DNA of 64,000 bases, from the NCBI RefSeq assembly GCF_001748145.1, contig NZ_BCQA01000001.1:2754501-2818500 (forward strand), in the 5' to 3' direction. Source of the stretch: Bosea sp. BIWAKO-01. GTDB lineage: Bacteria; Pseudomonadota; Alphaproteobacteria; Rhizobiales; Beijerinckiaceae. The notes beneath the pieces are model-generated. The model was not told where the DNA came from. It ran no database searches and saw only the letters and a list, made by a program, of their open reading frames with translations. Made by a program: the position numbers and the translations under genes. Below, piece by piece: positions 35,395-43,608 of the stretch (positions within the stretch are counted from its first letter, which is position 1; the number at the start of each line of letters is the position of its first letter).

Positions 35395-38300
35395 TCACCA
35401 GCTGACCTTGATTCCGAGTCTGCCGTCATAGGCGTGCGAGCGGCCGTTGAGGCCAATCGAGTAGCCGGCCGAGGCGTAGAGCGCCGTGTTCCTGGTGATC
35501 TGGGCGTCGAGGCCGGTCCTGAGCTCGGCCCAGGAGGCGCCGAGATCGGCGCGGAAGGGGATCAGCCCGGTGGCCGATGAGAACTCGGTCTTCGGATTGC
35601 CCAGGAACTCGTTCCAAAGGCTGGCCTTCAACCAGGCCGTGAGCAGGCGAGGCCTGGCGCGCGTATCCTCTTCCAGCGCCCAGCTCCTGGCCAGGCGGGC
35701 GCCGACGCGGGCGGCGAGGGAATCGACATCACTGAAGCGCACCAGGGCTGCCCCATCACCGCCGGAGCCGTTGACCAGGGTCTGGTAGATCACCTGCGCC
35801 TGCGGCTCGAGGATGAAGCCGTTGCCGAGCTGGAGGGGATAGCCGCCCTCGAGCGAAGCCGCGAAGCCGAAACCGTCGCGCTTCAGCTTGATCAGGCGCT
35901 TTGAATCGGCCTCGGCATCGAACCAGGTGCCCTGCAGGACACCGTCGAGATACCAGCCGGACGGCCCGAAATGCGTCCAGTAGGCGCCGAGCGAATAGCC
36001 GTCGATGGTGTTGGTGCCGGCGCGGGCGCCGTTGAAATGGGTGACATCACCCTGGATCCGGCCGATCGCGGCATAGAGGCCGGCATGGTCGCGCGAGCCG
36101 TCGGCGCTGATGCTGCGATAGAGGTCGAGCCCGGCCTGGAAAGCGTAGATGTAGTAATCGTAGTTCGGGCCATTGCGATAGATGCCCCAGGGGCCGCCAT
36201 CCTGGTTGCCGTGCTGGCCGATGATCCGGGCCCACCCGGCCGAGGCATAGGAGCGGCCAGGCGCTGTCGCGCTCGCCGGCAGTTGCACGGTCGTGGTGCA
36301 GCGAAAATTCTTCTCCGGATTCTTGCACCAGATCGTGCGCTCCTCGCTGACCGGCGGCAGCGTCAGGGGAGCGAGTTCGCCGACGCGCTCATGCAGGCTG
36401 TCGATCAGGGTGCGGCCATAGATCAGCCCCATGGCCGGAAGCGCGGCATAGAGCGAGGTTTCGCGCCGAAAATCCGGGATGCCCGTGCCTGGCGGCGAGG
36501 GAGTTGGTCCGGGACCGGGCGGCACAGGGGATAACTCGGAGCGCAGGTACCAGTTCTCCGGGCCGGAGGCGTCGACACTGCTGCGGTAGAGCGAATACTC
36601 ATAGGGGCCGGCGACTGCCGGCCGGCCCAGTGCGAAAGTTCCAGGCACCGTCGTGCCCCCATTGATCGCATCGACGACCAGGATGCCGTTGCCGGTGGTG
36701 AGAGCGCCTGGGCCAGTGGTGTTCGTCACGCGCAGGAATGAATTGCCGGTTGCGACTCCGCCATTGATGACCAGCCGGTCGGAAGGGGAGCCATCGCTGC
36801 CGAGGAAGGTGTTGAGCCCGAGCGTTCCGCCCGCGCCGAGATAGGTCTGCGTCGTCAGCGTCTTGTAGCTGCCCAGTATGGTTGGATCGCCACCCGGCGG
36901 CGTGAATTGGATCAGCCCGGCATTCGCGACCTGCTGGGTGACGGTCGAGCTCGCCGTGACCGTCCAGGTGCTGGTCGGGTCGACCGTGACATTGGTGACG
37001 TCGAAGGCTGCACCGGTCTATTGCGTGCTGGTTGCGAGGCTGATGTTGGCCGTGGTCTACGCGGCGACGAGGGCATCGCCCGTCAGAACGCTGCCGTTCG
37101 AGGCGTCAAATTGCACTGCGGTTGGCTGCGCCGGGCCGAAGGTGCTGGCGAAGGTCTGGAGCAGGAGCCCGCCACCGCCGGTCACGACCGTTCCGGCCGT
37201 TGTGAGATTAAGCGGGCCTTGTGCCTCGACCGCGGTCGAGGTCGCACTGGCCAGACTGCCGCCCGATAGCCTGACGAGGTTCACGCTGGTCGCCGTGAGG
37301 TTCAGGGAGGAAAGACCAACGGTGCCCGCACCCGTTGCCTGGACAGTCGTGCTGGTCAGATCGATCGAGCCCGGTCCGCCATTGATGAAGAGGGCGGCGC
37401 CGCCTGCTCCGGCGGTTGTCACGCGTGAATCGCGCCCGATGACGGTGCCGTTGGAGTCGACGCGGATACCAAACGCGCTTGCCCCGGTCGTGGTGATCGT
37501 GTTGTCCGTCATGTCGACCGTGCCGCCGAGGCCCGCATCGGCACCGGCTGCAAAGTTACCGGAAGAGACGTTGATCGTAGTCCCGATGCTCGTGATCAGG
37601 GCCCCGGCTCCCTGGGCCAGCAGCCCGCTGACTGGAATCGCGCCGACCAGGCCGAAGACCGAGCTGACCGGCCCGGCAGCCGTCGCGAGATTGGCCGTCT
37701 GGAGCACATAGGCGTTCGGGGCCTGCGCGGAGTTGATGTTGATGACGCTGCGCCCCGATAGCGTGATGCTGCTGTTCGCGCGCGCCCAGGCTCCGGCGGC
37801 GGCGTTCGGGCCCTGAACTGTCACGTCCGCGATGTTGAGCGAGCCACCGTTCACGGCGAAGAGGCCAGTGCTGCCGGGCCCGCCGGAGGCATTGTTGAGG
37901 TTGACAGTCAATCCGCTGCCGATGGTTCCGAGAACTACCGCCGTGTTGTCGACGCCGATGCCGACATTGCCCGTGCCGTTCATCTGAAATGTGGAGCCGG
38001 GAAGGATGCTGACCTGGCCGCCGTCATGGAGATAGATCCCCATCGAGCCGCCGCCATTCATGGTGATGGGAATGAGGGCGTCTGCAATCACGCGGCTGCC
38101 GGCGCCCGAAGCCCCGAGACCAACCGAGTTGAACGCAGCCGTCGTGATGCTGGTGCCGCTGTGCAGGTTGACGGTGCCGCCGCCCTCCGCGATCGCACCA
38201 TGGCCAGCCGAAATGGTCGGCGTTGCGGTTGCGGTATTGTTGACGATGACGTTCGTGGCGTCGATGCTGCCGCCGATCGCAACCAGTGCCGCACCAACTC

Positions 38301-38733
38301 CAGTCGTCGTGATCGAAACCCCGTTGAGGGTTGCGCTGCTCGCGGCGCCATTGGCGAGAACGGCGTGGCCGCCTTGGGTCAGGATACTGAGATTGCCGTT
38401 CGGCACCGTGATCGCGCCGCCATTGGCCTGCAGCGCATTGCCGTTCAAGACCTGGAAGGTAATCGGGCCGGGAGCAGCTCCCGCCAGACTGTCAATGACG
38501 AGCGTGCCGCCGGTGACGTTGCTTGCGTTCGTGGCACCTGCTGTCGCGACATTCGTGCTGCCGACGACGGTTGTGGTGCCCGCTGTGACATTGATCGTGG
38601 CGGTAATCGTTGGCGGACTTGGCCCGACCGTCTGTGCGCCGAGCGGGAGGATGGACAAGAGCAGTCCGACGCTTGCTGCTCCGCAGGCTGGCAGGCCACT
38701 CGTAGGCACGACCCAACGGTACATCATTCTCAT
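35395..38733 (-). pseudogene. Autotransporter with two in-frame TAG codons
   Basis: A single 1113-codon frame interrupted by TAG at 37057-37059 and 37018-37020, exactly 13 codons apart; no frameshift is present. The N-terminal part (558 codons) has a signal peptide ending LPLGAQ and a Gly/Thr/Asn-rich beta-helix passenger. After the stops the passenger resumes (TGAAFDVTNVTV, LGAGGTLGLNTFLGSDGSPS, the typical autotransporter junction). A complete C-terminal beta-barrel of about 280 residues follows, ending in Trp. Both stops read TAGACC and a C-to-T change from CAG restores Gln in a natural sequence context. As written, only a secreted passenger fragment would be made. Base-calling error, recent decay or readthrough are the alternatives. 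ATG at 38733 follows GGAGGG. Confidence 0.85.
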
Positions 38734-38912
38734 GATGCCCTCCGATTGCGGCGGCGCTTGCGTCCTTCGCTTCTGTTCTAGCCTTGCGCCGAATCACCCG
38801 TGTTTCTGCCGAATTCGCGGATGCTGGCTGCTGCGCTGAAAACTGTCGATAGAGAAAACCCCGAGATACGGCGTTCGCGGCTTCGTTGGTTTCCATGAGA
38901 TTAACGATGGCT

Positions 38913-38967
38913 CGCACGCAACATGACGGCCGTGGCCCCGTCGGCCATGACCGTCATGTTGCGTGCG
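38913..38967. repeat. 17-bp perfect inverted repeat with 21-bp centre
   Basis: Arms at 38913-38929 and 38951-38967 are exact complements, and the centre contributes a further TGGCC/GGCCA pairing. It lies between the orphan binding-protein gene, whose stop is 62 bp to the right, and the autotransporter start. It may be a transcription end for the binding-protein gene or a mobile repeat; no T run is present. Confidence 0.7.
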
Positions 38968-39028
38968 GAAGCTGAAAGACTGTGGCTGAGGGTGGCGGCG
39001 GCCGGGGATTTCGCCGCGTTCAGCGGAT

Positions 39029-40072
39029 CTAGCGCAGGGGAGGGGCGTAGAGGATTCCGCCCATGCTCCAGAGCTGGTTCAAACCGCGCGGGATGCCGAG
39101 GCGGGATTTCACACCCAGGTTGCGCTCGTAGAGTTCCGAGTAATTGCCGACAGCCTTCACTGCCCGAATGGCCCAGGCGTTGTCGATCCCCAGCATCTTG
39201 CCGAAACCGCCCTCGGCACCGACGAAGCGACGGACGTCAGGCTTGGTGGAGGCCAGGGCCTCGGCGGTGTTGGTTGAGGTGATGCCGAGCTCCTCGGCGT
39301 TCACAAGAGCAAAGTTCACCCATTTGACGAAGGTGAACCAAGCAAAATCGTCGCTACGGGTCACCGGGCCGAGCGGCTCCTTCGAGATCACGTCGGGCAG
39401 GATGACGGCGTCGGCCGGGCGAGGGAGTTTCAGGCGTTCGGCATAGAGCGCCGACTGGTCGCGCGTCAGCACGTTGCAGTCGCCGGACTGGAAGGCAGCC
39501 AGAGCCGCGGCAGCCGTCGGGAAGGCACGCTCTTCATAGGTTATCGAGTTCGAGCGCAGGAAGTCGGAGAGGTTGAGCTGCGTGGTCGTGCCGGCTTCGA
39601 CGCAGATCTTGGTGCGGTCGAGTTCGAGTGCCGAGGTCGCCGTCAGCGACTTCATGATCATGAAGCCCTGGCCGTCATGATAGGTCACGCCGGCGAAGGA
39701 CAGGCCGAGCTCGGCCTCGCGCCCCAGGGTCCAGCTGGAGTTGCGCGAGAGCAGGTCGACCTGCCCGGCACGCAGCGCCTCGAAGCGCTGGCTCGCCGAG
39801 AGCGGCACGAAGCTGACCTTGGTCGGATCATCGAAGATCGCTGCCGCTGCGGCTCGGCAGAAATCGACATCGAACCCCGACCACGCGCCTTGCGCATCCT
39901 TCTCGGAGAAGCCGATCAGGCCTTCGCTGACACCGCATTGCAGACTGCCGCGCTGCTTGACCGTGTCGAGCGTTCCCGCTGCGGCCGGCTGTGCGGCTGC
40001 CCAGAGAGTGACGGCCGCGAAACAGGCAAGCGTGCTGCGAATATAGGTTTTGGCCGCGTTCAGCATGACCAT
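39029..40072 (-). CDS. AapJ-like amino-acid binding protein, orphan
   Basis: A 347-residue periplasmic family 3 binding protein, a distant paralogue of the one at 4195. It shares GSLQCGVSEGLIGFSEKD, GFDVDFCRAAAAAIFDD and IRAVKAVGNYSELYERNL. The signal peptide ends PAAAG. Start ATG at 40072 (GGAG 4 bp before) or 40066. No permease or ATPase adjoins it, so it must use a transporter encoded elsewhere. The next gene upstream is an L,D-transpeptidase. Confidence 0.85.
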   Translation of the reverse strand: MVMLNAAKTYIRSTLACFAAVTLWAAAQPAAAGTLDTVKQRGSLQCGVSEGLIGFSEKDAQGAWSGFDVDFCRAAAAAIFDDPTKVSFVPLSASQRFEALRAGQVDLLSRNSSWTLGREAELGLSFAGVTYHDGQGFMIMKSLTATSALELDRTKICVEAGTTTQLNLSDFLRSNSITYEERAFPTAAAALAAFQSGDCNVLTRDQSALYAERLKLPRPADAVILPDVISKEPLGPVTRSDDFAWFTFVKWVNFALVNAEELGITSTNTAEALASTKPDVRRFVGAEGGFGKMLGIDNAWAIRAVKAVGNYSELYERNLGVKSRLGIPRGLNQLWSMGGILYAPPLR

Positions 40073-40120
40073 CGGTCTCCGGTGGGGACAGATTGCGGAA
40101 TTGGCAGGAGCCGGCACAAA

Positions 40121-40762
40121 TCAGAGACTTGCGCCGTGCCGGACGACGACCTTGGTGTTGAGCGGGACGCGCTCATACAGGTCGATGATGTCACCATTGG
40201 CGAGGCGGAAGCAGCCGGACGAGATGGATTGGCCGATGGTCTCAGGCTGGTTGGTGCCATGGACCCGGAAAACCGTCGAACCGAGATAGAGCGCTCGCGC
40301 TCCCATCGGGTTCCCCGGACCGCCGGCCATGAAACGCGGCAGATAAGGCTGGCGCGCGATCATCTCCGGCGGCGGGCGCCAGTCCGGCCATTCCGCCTTG
40401 CGGCTGATCTTGACCAGGCCCGACCATTGGAAGCCTTCGCGGCCGACACCGATGCCGTAGCGCAGAGCGCGGTTATTGCCCTGGACGACATAGAGGAAGC
40501 GTTCCGAGGTATGGATCACCACGGTTCCCGGCGGCTCGCTGGAGCGGAACAGCACGGCCTGCCGCGCGTAGGGGCCGTCGGCGACAACGGTTTCCTCACC
40601 CGAGATGCGCCCCGGTTCGTCACCGATGTCGAGGGTTTCCGTCTCGCCGGCCTTGGGGGCCGCGAATGCGCTGCCGGGCAGTGTCGCGACAGCACCCAAA
40701 GCCAGAGCCGCAAGGCCGAGGCAGGTTCCAGCGATTGTCTGCTTCCGTCCGCTTACCCGCAT
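40121..40762 (-). CDS. L,D-transpeptidase (YkuD domain)
   Basis: A 213-residue periplasmic enzyme with a signal peptide ending AFAAP. The catalytic block is HGTNQPETIGQSISSGCFRL, containing the invariant His, Gly, Ser and Cys nucleophile, followed by ANGDIIDLYERVP. It makes 3-3 peptidoglycan cross-links or anchors proteins. ATG at 40762 follows GGGAG by 8 bp; the GTG at 40771 has no ribosome site. Length and motif are typical of alphaproteobacterial members, of which several per genome are usual. Confidence 0.92.
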   Translation of the reverse strand: MRVSGRKQTIAGTCLGLAALALGAVATLPGSAFAAPKAGETETLDIGDEPGRISGEETVVADGPYARQAVLFRSSEPPGTVVIHTSERFLYVVQGNNRALRYGIGVGREGFQWSGLVKISRKAEWPDWRPPPEMIARQPYLPRFMAGGPGNPMGARALYLGSTVFRVHGTNQPETIGQSISSGCFRLANGDIIDLYERVPLNTKVVVRHGASL

Positions 40763-40791
40763 ACTGCTCACTCCCGGATTGAAAGATGCGC

Positions 40792-41253
40792 TCAGGCTCC
40801 GCAGCGCACGAAGATGAAGGTTCCGTAGCGGCGATGCGCGTCGGGATCGACGAAACGCATGACCAGCTCCCTGTCGGTCGCGGACAGGATCTCGCGGTCC
40901 TGTGGGTCACCGGCGGGGGCCTCGAAGCCGAGGAAGTTCCGGCCGCCCGGTCCGCCCTTGAGCTTGAGTTCATAGAGCTTGGGATCGTCGGCGACATGCA
41001 TCATGACGCCGTCGGTCGGTCCCTTGGTGATCGAGTAGGGCATGTTGCACTGGGCCCTGGCCTGGGCCTCGGTACGCTTGCGGTCCTTATCGGCGTGGAA
41101 GGAGGCAATGCCCCATTTCCCGATCAGGCGCTCACGCGGGATGCTGCTCGGTCCAGCTGCGTGACCGGCGGACGGGCTGCCTGCATCCTCACTGGTTCCG
41201 GCGCAGCCTGCTACGGCCAGCGTGAATGCCGCCGCGGCAAGGCGGGTCAGCAT
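40792..41253 (-). CDS. Hypothetical lipoprotein
   Basis: A 153-residue protein with a lipobox LAVAGC after a short hydrophobic leader, giving a mature N-terminal Cys at about residue 18. The mature part includes LIGKWGIASFHADKDRKRTE, QCNMPYSITKGPTDGVMMHV, ILSATDRELVMRF and RRYGTFIFVRC. It looks like a small beta-rich domain found in alphaproteobacterial envelope proteins; I do not recognise a function. ATG at 41253 is chosen because upstream extensions destroy the leader. It lies 29 bp before the L,D-transpeptidase gene, so the two may be co-transcribed. Confidence 0.7.
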   Translation of the reverse strand: MLTRLAAAAFTLAVAGCAGTSEDAGSPSAGHAAGPSSIPRERLIGKWGIASFHADKDRKRTEAQARAQCNMPYSITKGPTDGVMMHVADDPKLYELKLKGGPGGRNFLGFEAPAGDPQDREILSATDRELVMRFVDPDAHRRYGTFIFVRCGA

Positions 41254-41514
41254 GCCAGATCGAAGAGAAATTGGTCTGGCGGGGGTTGCTCTGCCTGAAA
41301 GGTGCAGAATTGCCGGGGAAGTGGCTTGGCCTCTGTCGTGTTGCGGTACCACATTACACTCCAGCATCTTCGGACACAGGTCATCATGGACGAAGCCGCT
41401 GACAGAATTCAAGCCATCACTTGCACAAGCATCGATGTATCTTCGGCTGCGAGATCTATGACCTTCCCAGCGCGGTGTTGAGCGCCCCTGAACAGCGCAG
41501 GCGCGCGTCAGTGG

Positions 41515-43143
41515 TTATTGGCCCGAAACGGAGTTGGCGCGCGCTTGCAAGCCCAGGAAATGCCTGATGACCGGTTTGTCCTGGCCTGTATGGAATTTCG
41601 TGACCTCCGCCTGGATATCGGCATCGGCCTGCGAGACACGCCTGTGCTGACGCAGATGCTCGGCCCAGGACTCGACCATGAACCATTCAAGGATGCAGTC
41701 GGGGTCGGCGGCATCCTCGCTGACGCCCCAGGCGAACGCGCCGTCCCGGCGCCGCTCCGGAGCGAGCCGCGCCACCGCCTCGAGGAAGGCTGCCCGGCTT
41801 TCGCGAGCGACGCGGTACTCGACCGTGATGGTGACCGGGCCGCGGTCATGTTCGACCGGATCGGAGATCGCCGGCTCAGGCCAGTGGGAGGAGGGGGTGA
41901 GATCGGCCTCGCCCGCCGGTAGCCGCAGACGCAGGACCGCAACGGCGACCAGCGCGAGCGCGAGTGCTGCGACGAGCAAGGTGGCATGCAGTCCGATCGC
42001 TTCGGCAACAAGCCCCCAGAGCAGGCTTCCGGCCGCTGAGGCGCCGTTGAATATCGTGAGGTAGATCGCCAGGCCGCGCCCGCGCACCCAGTTTGGCAGG
42101 ATGGCCTGCACCGTGCCGTTCAGCGTCGTCAGCGCAGCGATCCAGGCCCCACCCAGGACGAGCAGCATGAGAATGGCGAGCCATTGCGGTGGCACCGCCG
42201 CCAGTGCCGCCGTCACAGCGGCCGTGACGAGCGCGGCGCCGAGCATGATGCCGTCGGCATCGAGATGGGCCCGGATCCGCGGCAGCACAATGGCCCCCGC
42301 GATCGCGCCAGCTCCTACAGCGCCGAGAAGGAGCCCATAGAAGCCGGCGCCCCCGCCGAGGAGCTGCCGGGCAACGAGGGGCAACAGCGCCCAAATGGCG
42401 CTGGCGCCGGCGAAGAACAGGACGGCCCGCAGAAGAACCCGGTGAAGCTCTCGGCTGGCGCGGGCGTAACGCAGCCCCGCCCTGAAAGCGCCGCCGAAAT
42501 GCTCGCGGAGCTCGTCGTCGGCGCCGGCAGGGCGGTGCCACCAGAGCAATGCCGCGATGACGAAGACATAGCTCAGGACGTCTGCGCCATAGGTCGCAGC
42601 GGCACCAAAGGCCGCCAGGAGCGCGCCGCCAGCGGCAGGGCCGATCGCGCGGGCAATGTTGATGCCGAGCGAGTTCAGCGCGACGGCATTGCGCAGCTCG
42701 GTCTTCGGCACGAGTTCGGGGACGATCGATTGCCAGGTCGGCCCCATCAAGGCCGCACCGACACCGCCGATGAAGGTCAGTCCGACCAGAAGTTCGATCG
42801 TCAGCCGGTTGGTCAGGGCCAGCGTCATCAGGACAGCGCTGGTGAGACCCAGCAGCAGCTGGACGCCGATCAGCAATTTCCTGCGGTCGACGATGTCGGA
42901 GAGCACGCCGGCCGGGATCGCGAGGAGGAAGATCGGCAAGGTACCGGCGACCTGGATCATGGCGACAGCCGCAGGCGAGCCGGAGAGATCGGTAACCAGC
43001 CAGCCGCTTGCGACGTCGCGCATGAAGGAGCCGACATTGCCAAGAACCGTCGCTGCCCAGAGTACGGCGAAGACGGAGTGCCGCAGCGGCGCGAAGGCCG
43101 ATGACGCTGGTCTGGGCGCGGTATCGTGTGGCGTCTGCGCCAT
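41515..43143 (-). CDS. MFS transporter with C-terminal ABM-like domain
   Basis: A 542-residue inner-membrane protein. Residues about 20-420 form a twelve-helix MFS_3 (EntS-like) transporter: FAVLWAATVLGNVGSFMRDV, LSDIVDRRKLLIG and PNWVRGRGLAIYLTIFNGAS. Residues about 435-542 form a soluble domain (TITVEYRVARESRAAFLEAV, DCILEWFMVESWAEHLRQH) resembling antibiotic-biosynthesis-monooxygenase dimers. ATG at 43143 overlaps the doxX stop (ATGA), so translation is coupled. It is last gene of the HxlR-controlled operon; efflux of a product handled by the hydrolases is plausible. Confidence 0.88.
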   Translation of the reverse strand: MAQTPHDTAPRPASSAFAPLRHSVFAVLWAATVLGNVGSFMRDVASGWLVTDLSGSPAAVAMIQVAGTLPIFLLAIPAGVLSDIVDRRKLLIGVQLLLGLTSAVLMTLALTNRLTIELLVGLTFIGGVGAALMGPTWQSIVPELVPKTELRNAVALNSLGINIARAIGPAAGGALLAAFGAAATYGADVLSYVFVIAALLWWHRPAGADDELREHFGGAFRAGLRYARASRELHRVLLRAVLFFAGASAIWALLPLVARQLLGGGAGFYGLLLGAVGAGAIAGAIVLPRIRAHLDADGIMLGAALVTAAVTAALAAVPPQWLAILMLLVLGGAWIAALTTLNGTVQAILPNWVRGRGLAIYLTIFNGASAAGSLLWGLVAEAIGLHATLLVAALALALVAVAVLRLRLPAGEADLTPSSHWPEPAISDPVEHDRGPVTITVEYRVARESRAAFLEAVARLAPERRRDGAFAWGVSEDAADPDCILEWFMVESWAEHLRQHRRVSQADADIQAEVTKFHTGQDKPVIRHFLGLQARANSVSGQ

Positions 43144-43589
43144 CAGGCTCGCGCTCCCCGGCTCGAACGGGCGGAAAGCACCGCCAGCAGTGCCAGCCCG
43201 CCGACAATCGAGACATGCTCGAAGAAGATGTTCTGATGCAGGAAGCGTTCGCCCGCGGGCTTCAGCCAGAAGGCATGGGCATAGAGCGTCGCAAGGATCG
43301 TAAAGCCGGCCAGCGCCGCCGCGCCGATCCAGGCGTAGCGGCCGCCGGCAATCAGCAATGCGGAGCCGCCGAGCTGCGTCAGGATGACGAGCGTGGCGAA
43401 GAATGCGGCAGGCTCGAGCCCGGTCAGACCGCGGATTTCGGCGGTCGCTCCTGCGAAATCGAACAGCTTGGCGATGCCGCTGAGCATGAAGGGCAGCGCC
43501 ACAGCGATGCGGGCGAGAAGAACCAGCCATGACTGGCCAAGGAGCCGTTCGACGGCGTGCTGAGCGGAGGAGAATGGCGAACCGGACAT
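43143..43589 (-). CDS. DoxX family membrane protein
   Basis: A 148-residue protein with four predicted membrane helices: LLARIAVALPFMLSGIAKLF, FFATLVILTQLGGSALLIAG, IGAAALAGFTILATLYAHAF and EHVSIVGGLALLAVL. SGIAKLFDF is the DoxX motif. ATG at 43589 follows AAGGGATC. It lies between the amidohydrolase and the MFS gene. DoxX proteins are linked to redox homeostasis in some systems; the role here is unknown. Confidence 0.87.
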   Translation of the reverse strand: MSGSPFSSAQHAVERLLGQSWLVLLARIAVALPFMLSGIAKLFDFAGATAEIRGLTGLEPAAFFATLVILTQLGGSALLIAGGRYAWIGAAALAGFTILATLYAHAFWLKPAGERFLHQNIFFEHVSIVGGLALLAVLSARSSRGARA

Positions 43590-43608
43590 GATCGATCCCT
43601 TCGTGCGC

